Under the pieces are notes generated by a model. That model saw nothing but the letters and a program-made list of their open reading frames with translations. It did no database searches and had not been told where the DNA came from. Shown one piece after another: positions 18,109 through 27,680 of a stretch of DNA of 64,000 bases; positions within the stretch are counted from its first letter, which is position 1, and the number at the start of each line of letters is the position of its first letter. Position numbers and translations under genes: made by a program. Source of the stretch: JAEWSN01 sp942493335 (GTDB taxonomy: Bacteria > Bacillota > Clostridia > DSM-8532); the NCBI GenBank assembly GCA_942493335.1, contig OW818693.1, forward strand, positions 3,472,001-3,536,000. Direction: 5' to 3'.

Positions 18109-20082
18109 CTATTCCATAGCCTCATCGGCCTTCATTCGCATGTTGATGATGGTTCCGATCAGGATTGCCACAAACATGACCACCCCGAGCGCACAGGCAT
18201 ATCCGAACCGCCCGAACCGTGTGGCATTGTAATAAAGCTCAAGCCCCGGCACATACGTGGAACTGCCGGGTCCGCCGGAAGTCAGCAGCAGGACCCCCGT
18301 GAAATTCTGGATGGCCCCGATGAAGGTGAGTACAATGAGCAGTTTGATCTGCGGTGTGATGAGGGGGAGTTGGATCCTGGTGAAATCCATGACGGGATTG
18401 CTTCCATCCACACGCGCCGCCTCGAACAGGGAGGAGGGGATGTTGATGAGTCCGCCATAATAAACGAGAAAGGCAAATGCGTCGATGAAGGGGAACCCCA
18501 TGAAAACAATGGCCCAGATGGCCGTGCGTTCATCTCCGAGCCATACCCGCTGCCAAGTGTCCAGACCGCAGGCATGCAGCGCCTGGTTGATGAGACCGAT
18601 CGAAGGATCATAGATCTGGACCCACATCAGGGCGGCCACGACACCCGGAACCACCATGGGCACGACAAACAGAAACCTGAACCAGTATTTGGCCCGCCCG
18701 CTCTGCATGGAGAAAACAAGTTTCGCCACGATCAGCGGCACCGTCATGACTTTCAGGAAGGAAGTGATCAGGATGATGCCGAGGTTTTTCAAACCGGTGA
18801 AAAAATACCCTTCGGATATCATGGTTTTGAAGTTGTCCAGGCCGACGAATCGAATGTCGGTGATGGACGACTGCTGTCTCGACCAGTCCGTGAATGCACG
18901 CGTAAAGGCGATGAATGCAGGATAGTAGCAAAAAAGCAGCAGCAGAAGAATCGTTGGCGTCAACAGCAGATACGCTGTCCGATACCGGTAGAGCGTCCTG
19001 AAGAACAGTGTGGTACGCGTTCTGAGGGTGGGAATGGCCATGATGAGGCAAATCAGGAAAAGAAACGGCAGGGAACAGGCCAATCCCTTGAACACGTTCT
19101 GATAGGCATTCATCCGGACAATGGTCAGCAACTTGTTCTCGTCCAGCTCATACAGAAAATCACCGAGCCCCGTCACGTAGGCTTTATGGCCGGTAAACAG
19201 AATGCCGGTGACTGAATACTCCAGCTTTTTGTTGTAGACAGATTTTCCATTATGGTCGAAAATCGTGAAGAATCCGCTTTTTGTGCCAATTCCGATATAG
19301 CTGCCATCCCGGCCTGCGCCGAGGGACATTCCCTCTCCATCGGCCTTGCCTTTTCCGATGACATTCATCCGATCATCCAAAATGACATACGATGCGTCTT
19401 TTGTTCCTGCGAGGATTTCTTTTTGTTTGGGAAGAACCTGAAGGCTGACAATCTCGTAACTCAGTTTCCTTCTTGAAAGTTCCTTGCCTGTGAAATCAAA
19501 TTGAATCAGTTCGGCCCGGTTTGTTCCCAGAAGAATGCTCCTTTGATCTCCCGATATGGCAATGGCCTTTGCCGTGGATCCGATTTTCACAGAGGCAAGC
19601 TGTTTGCCGGATGCATCATACAGCATCAGATTGTGCTTGTTGGATGATACGCCCGCCGAGATGGCAATCAGCGTGCCGTCCGCAGATACGTCCGCATTGT
19701 AGATTCGACGTTCCACATCAATGGAGGATATCTTTTCACCCGTATCCAGATTCAGGATATACAGGTTGTTGTCTTCATTGCCGGCATAGACGCGCCGCGC
19801 CACGGAATCCACCTTGAGCGCCCTGAAGGGTCCTTTCCCTTCAAATCGCCAAAGCTCCTTTTCATTCCTGTCATACGCGATCAGGACATTCTTGTAGGTG
19901 CCCATCAGCAGGATGTCTTTTTCGCTGTCATGCCCAAGACTGAAGTTCTGAAGACCCGTCCTGATTGCGGAAGGCTTGAGGAGATCCGAAACGGAAGCGG
20001 ATTGGGCATAAAGAAACCATGACGTCATGCTGGACATAAATAATAGGATGGCTGCGACAGCCCAACCCCGTTTGATGTTCAC
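18109..20082 (-). CDS. Fusion of an extracytoplasmic beta-propeller with a MalF-class ABC permease
   Basis: A 657-residue protein. Residues 1-25 hold a membrane segment (WAVAAILLFMSSMTSWFLY). Residues about 35-320 are WD40/PQQ-type propeller repeats (for example VLIAYDRNEKELWRFEG, NLYILNLDTGEKI, NLMLYDASGKQLASVKI). A second membrane segment (ACSLPFLFLICLIMAIPTL) follows, then a standard six-helix MalF permease (about 355-657) with the EAA loop EAARVDGSNPVMDFTRIQLP. With both flanking helices the propeller should face outside, next to the binding protein. The GTG at 20082 has AAGGGGG upstream; an in-frame ATG at 20109 is less well placed. The membrane topology is my inference. Confidence 0.88.
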   Translation of the reverse strand: MNIKRGWAVAAILLFMSSMTSWFLYAQSASVSDLLKPSAIRTGLQNFSLGHDSEKDILLMGTYKNVLIAYDRNEKELWRFEGKGPFRALKVDSVARRVYAGNEDNNLYILNLDTGEKISSIDVERRIYNADVSADGTLIAISAGVSSNKHNLMLYDASGKQLASVKIGSTAKAIAISGDQRSILLGTNRAELIQFDFTGKELSRRKLSYEIVSLQVLPKQKEILAGTKDASYVILDDRMNVIGKGKADGEGMSLGAGRDGSYIGIGTKSGFFTIFDHNGKSVYNKKLEYSVTGILFTGHKAYVTGLGDFLYELDENKLLTIVRMNAYQNVFKGLACSLPFLFLICLIMAIPTLRTRTTLFFRTLYRYRTAYLLLTPTILLLLLFCYYPAFIAFTRAFTDWSRQQSSITDIRFVGLDNFKTMISEGYFFTGLKNLGIILITSFLKVMTVPLIVAKLVFSMQSGRAKYWFRFLFVVPMVVPGVVAALMWVQIYDPSIGLINQALHACGLDTWQRVWLGDERTAIWAIVFMGFPFIDAFAFLVYYGGLINIPSSLFEAARVDGSNPVMDFTRIQLPLITPQIKLLIVLTFIGAIQNFTGVLLLTSGGPGSSTYVPGLELYYNATRFGRFGYACALGVVMFVAILIGTIINMRMKADEAME

Positions 20083-20177
20083 CGTGTTCCCCCTTGCCCC
20101 GTCCGTCATCGGAAAGGAGACCAGGCCGTGAATGCCTGCCTGATCTCCCTTCCGACAATCGGATCTGTTTCGGTTTC

Positions 20178-21872
20178 TTACTTGCCGGTCGGTGCATTTT
20201 GCGGATTGTCCAGGTCGCCGGGATTGATCTTGCTGGCCTTGAGTGCATCCGTGAAGTATTTGGTGATATTGGCCTTGTGCTTTGTCGCCCATTGATCCAC
20301 TGTGATTTTGGCATTCAGGAATTCCTGGGAATACCCGTACCAATCACGCAGGCTCTGCTGCACATCACCCGGTGCGCCACGCGACATCATCTGGCCATAA
20401 CCCTTCTGGCTGTTCCCAATGAATTGGAGTTCCTTGAAGAGATCCGCATATTCGGCCGGGAGTTCGATGCCTTTGACGAGAGACGGCCCGGCCGGGGTCC
20501 ATCCGGCTTTAAGGCCGCCCGCCATATATTCGCCGAATCCGGCGGCAGACGAATAATACATCAGGAAGTCCATGACCAGATCGTCATGCGCTTTGTCTTT
20601 CATGACCGCACCGAGGAAGCCGACGGCCACTTCGATGGTTCTGGAGGGAGCCTCGATGCCAGGGCCATCCATGGAGGGCATGTTGAACGTCCCGAGACGG
20701 AACTGCTTGATTCCTTCGATTTTCGTCGTGGTATCACTGGCCATGACATCCTTGCCGGAATTGACAAGGTCCATGTCCCGTTTGAATTGGGCAAGTCTCC
20801 AGGCGCCATCGAGGAAGATAGCCGCTTTTCCCTGATAAAACAGGGGCATGGCATCCTTCGTGCCGAAGAAGGCCTTTCCGCCTGCATATTTTGGAAACAG
20901 TCTTGCGAAATTCGACCAGACGGTCTTCATACCGACGGAATCCGGCTGGTAGACGCCATCCTTGATGGCCTTGAAGGCACGGACGGGGTTCTGGTTGACC
21001 TTCCACGGATCGTCGTTGAACGGGTCCGCAACATTGAGCTTGAAAGCGCCATCCATGTCCGGATCGTAATTATAGTCGCCTTTTTGTGCGCGATACACAT
21101 CCACCATGCTTCTGGTGGTCTGATCCGCATAAATCTGTGCCAGCCAACCCATCTGCATGGCCCAGAAGCTGTTGAAATCACCGGATACGGCCAGCGGTTG
21201 GACGCCTGCCGCATCAAGTTTTTCGCAGACGGTGACGAAATCATTCCAGGTTTTGGGCGGCTGAACGCCGGCCTTCTCAAAGATGTCCTTGTTGTAGCAC
21301 CAGAGAACCTGGACGGACTCCAGACTCAGGGCGGTCCAGTCGTTCCGTGCAAGGTCTTTGGTCTGCATCTCATAATTGAACTGTTCGGTCCACGGGCCGT
21401 TGGAATACGGGCTTGTCATGTCGGCGTATTCCATGAAATTGATGCTTTTCCCTGTTGCGGCCGGTCCGGCCAGGTTGATGTTCACGACGTCCGCCGAGGG
21501 TGCCGCATTGCCATACATGGCCTGAATCCACTCTGCATAGCCTTCGGTCGGCTTCAGGTCGACAACAACCTTCACCTTTGGATGAATGGCCATGTATCCG
21601 GCAGCGACGGCATCCCATGCTTCCTTGGCACCAGGACCCGCCTGGGTGTTGATGGTGACTGTCCCTTCGAGATCGGCCGGGGTCGCTTCAGGCGTTGCTT
21701 CCGGCGTGGCGCTTTCTGCAGCGGCCGTGGCTGATTCCGAAGGGGATGCGGCGACGGAGCTTGCACTGTCTGATTCGGTGGCGACGGGTGCCGCCTGGCT
21801 GCATCCGGCAAATGCCGAAACGACCATCAGGACGGCAAGAAGCAGGGAGAGGATTCTTTTCGGTGCTCTCAT
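20178..21872 (-). CDS. Extracellular solute-binding lipoprotein (sugar ABC importer)
   Basis: A 564-residue secreted lipoprotein with signal peptide MRAPKRILSLLLAVLMVVSA and lipobox AFAGC, a Ser/Ala/Glu-rich linker to about residue 70, and a family-1 sugar-binding fold (GAKEAWDAVAAGYMAIHPKVKV; FLDGAWRLAQF). The size is at the upper end for the family. GGAGGAAAAAACA precedes the ATG. It is the first structural gene of the operon, about 110 bp downstream of a copy of the LacI operator (21984-21999). Confidence 0.93.
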   Translation of the reverse strand: MRAPKRILSLLLAVLMVVSAFAGCSQAAPVATESDSASSVAASPSESATAAAESATPEATPEATPADLEGTVTINTQAGPGAKEAWDAVAAGYMAIHPKVKVVVDLKPTEGYAEWIQAMYGNAAPSADVVNINLAGPAATGKSINFMEYADMTSPYSNGPWTEQFNYEMQTKDLARNDWTALSLESVQVLWCYNKDIFEKAGVQPPKTWNDFVTVCEKLDAAGVQPLAVSGDFNSFWAMQMGWLAQIYADQTTRSMVDVYRAQKGDYNYDPDMDGAFKLNVADPFNDDPWKVNQNPVRAFKAIKDGVYQPDSVGMKTVWSNFARLFPKYAGGKAFFGTKDAMPLFYQGKAAIFLDGAWRLAQFKRDMDLVNSGKDVMASDTTTKIEGIKQFRLGTFNMPSMDGPGIEAPSRTIEVAVGFLGAVMKDKAHDDLVMDFLMYYSSAAGFGEYMAGGLKAGWTPAGPSLVKGIELPAEYADLFKELQFIGNSQKGYGQMMSRGAPGDVQQSLRDWYGYSQEFLNAKITVDQWATKHKANITKYFTDALKASKINPGDLDNPQNAPTGK

Positions 21873-21983
21873 TGTTTTTTCCTCCTGTCTTACTCATATT
21901 CATCCCTTGTCACAGCCTGTGCCAGACTTATGGATCGGCATGCACTGGACAAAGGCAAATACCTTGTACGCTCGAACGCGGAG

Positions 21984-21999
21984 AGTTACGCGCGTTACT
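21984..21999. promoter_or_regulatory. LacI-family operator copy 1, before the binding-protein gene
   Basis: The 16-bp sequence agttacgcgcgttact is an imperfect palindrome (14 of 16 positions symmetric) with the central CG typical of LacI-family sites. It matches the copy at 23024-23039 in 15 of 16 positions. It lies between the end of the regulator gene and the start of the binding-protein gene, where it could repress the structural operon. Confidence 0.72.
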
Positions 22000-22039
22000 T
22001 GATGTGAAAAAAACGCACGAACTGGTTGGCAAATTTTGG

Positions 22040-23011
<972 letters not shown>

Positions 23012-23023
23012 TCGAGACCCTCC

Positions 23024-23039
23024 AGTTACGCGCGTTTCT
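23024..23039. promoter_or_regulatory. LacI-family operator copy 2, at the regulator transcription start
   Basis: The sequence agttacgcgcgtttct begins within a few bases of the expected transcription start, just after the -10 box at 23046-23051 on the minus strand. A bound repressor here would block its own gene. It is nearly identical to 21984-21999. Confidence 0.72.
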
Positions 23040-23045
23040 GCCACG

Positions 23046-23074
23046 AGTTTATCTTAGTACTGTAAGGGTGTCAA
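23046..23074 (-). promoter_or_regulatory. Sigma-A promoter of the lacI-type gene
   Basis: On the minus strand a consensus TTGACA (23069-23074) is followed after exactly 17 bp by TAAACT (23046-23051). This is one of the best promoter matches in the window. Confidence 0.82.
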
Positions 23075-23113
23075 CCCCAAAAACCAATAAAGACAGGATA
23101 AACTGTATCCCAT

Positions 23114-24130
23114 TCACCGGATTTCCCCGCAGAGATTCGTCGTCATCATGCGGTGGATGACGATCGGATCCTTTGTCTGTCCGAGAACCCACATCAGTTT
23201 CACGACCGCCGACTCGCCTGTCATGTCATAGACCGGAATGACACCTTCGGCCATTGCCATGCGTCCGACCTCGTAAATGGATGGATCCGAGCGCCCGTAC
23301 AGACATTGGCTTGTGATGACGACCGGGATGCCCTTGCGGGCGAGCAGACCGAGCTTGTCCACCAGATTTCGACGGATCGAATGAAGGCCGCCGATCCCGA
23401 AAGCCTCGAGCACCAGACCCTTGTACCCCATGTCGGCGAATGCGTCGAAAAACTCCGTACGTGTGCCAGGGATGAGCCTGAGCAGGAATACCCTTGGGTC
23501 AAGCTCTGTCCGGAAGTGCAGTTCCTGTGGTCCGGATGCGGGAAGAAACGTGCGCCCCCATTCCAGAATGCCCGGATCAAGCGGATTGAAGCCGCTGTCC
23601 ATCACGGCGACCGGCGGGGCGTTGATGCTTTCGAACGCATCAAAACCGAGTGTGCGGACCTTGCTTGCCCTGGTCCCTGCAATGAGATGCCGGTCGAAAA
23701 CGATGAAGACACCGCGCAGACCGTCCAGACAGGCGGCGGTGATGGCGGTCAACAGATTGGTGCGTGCGTCGGTCAGCGGATGATTCATCGGAAGCTGGGA
23801 ACCTGTCATGATGACCGGCTTGTCCACCCCCTGCAGCATGAAGGAGAGCGCCGCCGCCGAATAGGCCATCGTATCCGTGCCGTGGGTGATGACGATGCCA
23901 TCGAAATCCGGAAGCGCATGGTGGACCGCGTCGGCCATTGTCCGCCATTCCTCGGGCTGGATGTTGGAACTGTCCAGATGGAACAAATCCAGCGACTGGA
24001 TGGTGCAGAGGGATTGCAGCTCCGGCAGGGAAGAAAGAAGATCACTGGAGGACATGACGGGTGCGAGCCCGTTTCCTTCCCGGAGGGAAGCAATGGTGCC
24101 GCCTGTTGCAAGAAGCAGGATGTTTTTCAT
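23114..24130 (-). CDS. ansA: L-asparaginase, type I (cytoplasmic)
   Basis: A 338-residue enzyme that hydrolyses asparagine to aspartate and ammonia. It shows the first active-site block LLLATGGTIAS at residues 5-15 with the nucleophilic Thr, the second block ITHGTDTMAYSAAALSF near 83-99 with the catalytic Thr-Asp, and MTGSQLPMNHPLTDARTNL downstream. There is no signal peptide, as in type I enzymes. The ATG at 24130 has AAAGGAA somewhat far upstream. No neighbour is functionally linked. Confidence 0.95.
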   Translation of the reverse strand: MKNILLLATGGTIASLREGNGLAPVMSSSDLLSSLPELQSLCTIQSLDLFHLDSSNIQPEEWRTMADAVHHALPDFDGIVITHGTDTMAYSAAALSFMLQGVDKPVIMTGSQLPMNHPLTDARTNLLTAITAACLDGLRGVFIVFDRHLIAGTRASKVRTLGFDAFESINAPPVAVMDSGFNPLDPGILEWGRTFLPASGPQELHFRTELDPRVFLLRLIPGTRTEFFDAFADMGYKGLVLEAFGIGGLHSIRRNLVDKLGLLARKGIPVVITSQCLYGRSDPSIYEVGRMAMAEGVIPVYDMTGESAVVKLMWVLGQTKDPIVIHRMMTTNLCGEIR

Positions 24131-24479
24131 GTCGGATGCCTGTTCCTTTCCCTGTCAGGTGGACTCTCTGATCGCATACGCGATGTGGGTGCCTGCCATT
24201 GATCCGGAGCAGGGTGGAACCCTTCCGTATTTTCCGCAACACGCATTGTCCGACCGCATCCCGCTGACCAGCATCGACTCCTTCATGATTGTACCATCGA
24301 AGGACGCCGGATGGCACACTTCGACATGTTTGGATCCTGAAAAGAATTCGCTGAAGCATTCCGTGGATTTTCGCAAATTTGGGGATTTTGCTATAATGGT
24401 TTTGCAGGGGAGCCCATTTCCGAATGGAGAATCCCCGTTCTTCTTCGAGGAAGAATATTGGCGCTTGCGAGGTAATCCG
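24131..24479. other. Divergent intergenic region (349 bp) between asparaginase and E2-like genes
   Basis: It holds the extended -10 promoter at 24389-24397 for the plus-strand gene. The frame on the plus strand is open through the whole stretch, but the predicted transcription start makes translation of most of it unlikely. I found no clear promoter for the asparaginase gene. Confidence 0.5.
24389..24397 (+). promoter_or_regulatory. Extended -10 promoter of the E2-like gene
   Basis: The sequence TGCTATAAT is a perfect -10 hexamer with the TGn extension. No good -35 is needed for such promoters. It lies 83 bp before the chosen GTG start. Confidence 0.65.
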
Positions 24480-25328
24480 GTGAAGCGTTCTGACGGTAGG
24501 TTGTTGAAATCAATTGATCCATTTGACAAGCTTTATCCCTACCTGATTGCACGTAGAAGTGACGCGACGGTGTTTTCCAAACAGATCATCTGCACCGATC
24601 CCGTCGAGGTGTATATCCGCAGAAAGCGGGAGGCGGGCATCCGGCTCAGTTATCTGCACGTGTTTGTCGCCGCCTACGTACGCGTCATCGCAGAACGCCC
24701 GAAGCTGAATCGGTTTGTGATGAACAGCCGGTACTATGCGCGATATGGCATCCATGTATCCATGGTGGTCAAGCGTTCGCTTCATGACGACAGTCCGGAG
24801 ACAACGGTCAAATTCGCCTTTACCGGCCATGAAACCATTTTCGATGTGATTCATGCGATGGAACGCATCATTGAAGAAGCCGGACATGCGTCCGGTCAGA
24901 CCGACGCGGACCGGCTTGTGGCGAAGATCATGTCTCTGCCGGGATTTGCCCTGAAGACTGCCGTGTCTCTCCTGCTAAGTCTGGATCGCCACAACCTCCT
25001 GCCCCGGAGCGTTCTCGAGGGTAGCCCATTCCATGCGACTCTTTTTATCACCTACCTGAAATCCATCAAATCGGGGTATGTATATCATCACCCGTTCAAT
25101 CTTGGGACTTCGGGCATGTTCGTCGCCATCGGAAAAGCCATGCGAATGCCGATGGTGGAGGAAGAGGCCGTTGTCATCCGAAACTGCTGCGAACTTGGCT
25201 ATACGATGGATGATCGCATTTGTGACGGTCTGTATCTGGCCAATTCGTTGAAACTGCTCAGGAAATACCTGAATGATCCGTACCTTCTGGAAACTCCATT
25301 GACGGAAGTTGTGGAAGATGTGGAATAA
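24480..25328 (+). CDS. Stand-alone 2-oxoacid dehydrogenase E2-like acyltransferase domain protein
   Basis: A 282-residue protein similar to the catalytic domain of E2 acyltransferases/chloramphenicol acetyltransferase, without lipoyl or E1/E3-binding domains. Landmarks are YLHVFVAAYVRVIAERPKLNRFV (about residues 57-79), FNLGTSGMFVAIGK and the C-terminal block MDDRICDGLYLANSLKLLRKYL. In true E2 enzymes this last block reads DHRxxDG with a catalytic His; here the His is replaced by Asp. Whether it is an enzyme is therefore open. The GTG at 24480 has AGGT upstream and fits the promoter; an earlier in-frame ATG at 24394 overlaps the -10 box. Confidence 0.8.
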   Translation: MKRSDGRLLKSIDPFDKLYPYLIARRSDATVFSKQIICTDPVEVYIRRKREAGIRLSYLHVFVAAYVRVIAERPKLNRFVMNSRYYARYGIHVSMVVKRSLHDDSPETTVKFAFTGHETIFDVIHAMERIIEEAGHASGQTDADRLVAKIMSLPGFALKTAVSLLLSLDRHNLLPRSVLEGSPFHATLFITYLKSIKSGYVYHHPFNLGTSGMFVAIGKAMRMPMVEEEAVVIRNCCELGYTMDDRICDGLYLANSLKLLRKYLNDPYLLETPLTEVVEDVE

Positions 25329-25329
25329 A

Positions 25330-25362
25330 AGGATGCTGCCATGATGCTGATGGCAACATCCT
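25330..25362 (-). terminator. Terminator of the SRPBCC gene
   Basis: A 13-bp stem (25330-25342 with 25350-25362, one wobble pair on the minus strand) is followed on the minus strand by a T-rich run (CCTTTTATT). It lies between two convergent genes. Confidence 0.8.
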
Positions 25363-25379
25363 GACCCTGACGGATTGTT

Positions 25380-25841
25380 TCATTTCAATTCGTTTTCACA
25401 GAGAAGCTTCAGGTTGGCCAAATCATTGCTGGCCATGTTTTCCTGCACTTGCCGAATGATCGCTTCATTCTTGTCGCAGTCGGTCTCATACTCGATGACG
25501 GTGTTCGTGCCGGCACCTTTTCGTTCATAGTGGGTACGCACGCTTCCTGTAAGCTCTGTATTCATCAGTCCGTTCATTTTGTACTGCCAGAGATCGTCCG
25601 CCTGATCGGACAGGACGCTTTTCCTGGTCAGTTCCATGTGTGACACGACGTTTTCGCCAAGAATGCGTACGGTCATGTCCGCCTTGGTTCCGACCTTTCC
25701 TTTTCCGCTGATTTCCTTGTAATCAACGATCTCGTTCCGCCATTTTCCGGTGGTTTTATCTGCATTGTTGATAGCAAAATCGATGACTTTCTCGAAAGGC
25801 TGGTTGATGAAGAGTTCCTTGCGGACTGTGATATGTTGCAT
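25380..25841 (-). CDS. SRPBCC (START/Bet v1-like) family protein
   Basis: A 153-residue protein starting MQHITVRKELFINQPFEKVIDF, the typical first strand and helix of polyketide-cyclase/START-like folds, with the hydrophobic-pocket pattern throughout (GTKADMTVRILGENVV; NTVIEYETDCDK). Members bind small hydrophobic ligands or act as sensors; no function can be assigned. CAAGGAGG precedes the ATG at 25841. It is transcribed alone. Confidence 0.82.
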   Translation of the reverse strand: MQHITVRKELFINQPFEKVIDFAINNADKTTGKWRNEIVDYKEISGKGKVGTKADMTVRILGENVVSHMELTRKSVLSDQADDLWQYKMNGLMNTELTGSVRTHYERKGAGTNTVIEYETDCDKNEAIIRQVQENMASNDLANLKLLCENELK

Positions 25842-26235
25842 GGAATACCTCCTTGATGGAATCCGCCGACGGATGTCTGCCTGCTTCAGAGAGAATGCGG
25901 CAGCCATGTTGGGCGCTGGACTTGGAATATGCGGCCTTCATCCGCTTGCCGTGAGGTCGTGGTGGCGCATCCGTTGATGTTTCCGATGGAATGGATGCTG
26001 TCATGATTCCATTCGTAAATTGTCTGCCATGATAGGGGATTCCTACCAAAACTGATCATATATCCATAGGGATGATTGTCAAGGCACTAACCCCTGCAGT
26101 CCTTGCAAACAGGCATGTGCAACAACAGAATAACGTCATGATATGGACATGGCGCCTCCCTTTTCTTCCTGTCATGCGCCGGGAAATCCTGATATGATGG
26201 AGAGGACAAGGCGAAGCATGAAAAGGAGAGATGAG
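25842..26235. other. Divergent intergenic region (394 bp) with a putative promoter
   Basis: It separates the SRPBCC gene from an aldo/keto reductase gene. A TATGAT box at 26193-26198 with 38 bp to the plus-strand ATG is a plausible -10; the -35 is poor. Nothing else is recognised. Confidence 0.45.
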
Positions 26236-27231
26236 ATGGCGTATCAAGCGGATTTGACCCGGTATCAGCAGATGACATACCGCCGCAGTGGTCGCAGTGG
26301 GCTCAAATTGCCAGCCGTAACCCTGGGGCTTTGGCATAATTTCGGGGAACTCACGCCGTTGGAAGTCCAGCGGAATATTGTTCGCCAGGCCTTCGATCTG
26401 GGCATCACGCATTTCGATCTGGCCAACAATTACGGACCTCCGTATGGTGCGGCGGAAGAGACCTTCGGACGCATCCTGAAACTAGACATGAAGCCGTACC
26501 GGGATGAAATCGTCATCTCCTCCAAAGCGGGATATGACATGTGGGCGGGGCCTTATGGGAATTTCGGCAGCAGGAAATATCTGATTGCCAGCCTGGATCA
26601 GAGCCTTCAGCGCATGGGGCTGGATTATGTGGACATTTTTTATCATCATCGCCCGGATCCGGAAACACCGCTGGAAGAAACCATGGGTGCGCTGGACCAG
26701 ATCGTGCGGCAAGGCAAAGCACTGTATGTGGGCATTTCGAACTACAAGCCGGATGAGACAAGGAGAGCGGCAGCCATCCTGCGCGAAATGGGCACGTCTT
26801 GCCTGATTCACCAACCGTCCTATTCCATCCTGAACCGATGGGTGGAGCGGGACCATTTGCTGGAGACCCTTTCAGACGAAGGAATCGGTTGCATTGCTTT
26901 CTCTTGTCTGGCACAAGGCATGCTGACCGGCAAATATCTCGGCGGAATTCCGGCGGATTCCCGTGCCGCGAAAGATCCCCGTTTTCTGAAGGCCGGGGAC
27001 ATCACGGAAGGAAAGCTGGCCGTCATCCGCGGACTCAATGATTTGGCCGTTGCAAGGGAACAGACCCTTTCTCAAATGGCGATTGCCTGGGTGCTGCGGA
27101 ACGAGAAGGTCACATCGGCCCTGATCGGAGCGAGCAAACCGGAACAGTTGAGGGAAAACATCGGCGCACTTGCCAATACGGCGTTCAGCGCGGCTGAATG
27201 TGCCCGGATCGACGAACTGGCCGGGATCTGA
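26236..27231 (+). CDS. Aldo/keto reductase, YghZ/AKR14-like
   Basis: A 331-residue NAD(P)H-dependent reductase of the L-glyceraldehyde-3-phosphate reductase group. It begins MAYQADLTRYQQMTYRRSGRSG and shows the catalytic tetrad environment DLANNYGPPYG (Asp, Tyr), SSKAGYDMW (Lys) and YHHRPDPETP (His), typical of YghZ. AAGGAGA lies upstream of the ATG at 26236. These enzymes reduce methylglyoxal and related aldehydes. It is monocistronic. Confidence 0.93.
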   Translation: MAYQADLTRYQQMTYRRSGRSGLKLPAVTLGLWHNFGELTPLEVQRNIVRQAFDLGITHFDLANNYGPPYGAAEETFGRILKLDMKPYRDEIVISSKAGYDMWAGPYGNFGSRKYLIASLDQSLQRMGLDYVDIFYHHRPDPETPLEETMGALDQIVRQGKALYVGISNYKPDETRRAAAILREMGTSCLIHQPSYSILNRWVERDHLLETLSDEGIGCIAFSCLAQGMLTGKYLGGIPADSRAAKDPRFLKAGDITEGKLAVIRGLNDLAVAREQTLSQMAIAWVLRNEKVTSALIGASKPEQLRENIGALANTAFSAAECARIDELAGI

Positions 27232-27680
27232 TCTCTTCAAGAGCGTGTCATGACATTTCACGGCTTACTCTTACTGGGAATTCGAGCAGAGGGAAACACA
27301 AGGCGGCGTCGGCACTAAAATGCAGGCGCCGCTTTTCTCATGCCTATACATACCGGCCTATATCCCTCTTCTTCACCAAATCCCTCAGTTTTGCCAGAGT
27401 TATCTGCTTCTTCCATTTACACCGTCATGTTCGGCTGGCGCAGGAGGGGAGAAAGTTTGTCACATCTGTTTACACAGGATGGGAGAAAGTTTGTCACACC
27501 TGTTTACACAGGATGGATAATGATATAAAGTATATTTAATATCACATCCCAATGGGTAAGGCCACGCCGCAAGCTTCCGGATATCACTGTCTTCTTCGGA
27601 TAAGCCGACTGGACAAGGATTTCATCATGGGGACGGCCGAAGGGATCCTCGAGCCTGCAGGAAGAAATTGAGGTGCTGAA
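27232..27680. other. Intergenic region (449 bp) upstream of the GntR-type gene
   Basis: No gene is supported here. It contains the 34-bp tandem repeat (27447-27514) and, right after it, AT-rich sequence with candidate -10 boxes (TATAAA at 27524-27529, GATAAT at 27516-27521), so the promoter of the GntR-type gene likely overlaps the second repeat copy. Confidence 0.55.
27447..27514. repeat. Perfectly adjacent 34-bp tandem repeat, two copies
   Basis: Copies at 27447-27480 and 27481-27514 differ at one base. Each begins gggagaaagtttgtcaca and contains tgtttacaca. The repeat lies about 170 bp before the GntR-type gene and overlaps its likely promoter. It may be a pair of regulator binding sites. 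The octamer tgtttaca recurs at the promoter of the importer binding-protein gene (29001-29008). Confidence 0.85.

Noticed and set aside
20094..21734. Long open frame (546 codons) on the plus strand opposite the binding-protein gene
   Set aside because: Antisense to a clear lipoprotein gene with signal peptide; no recognisable domain.
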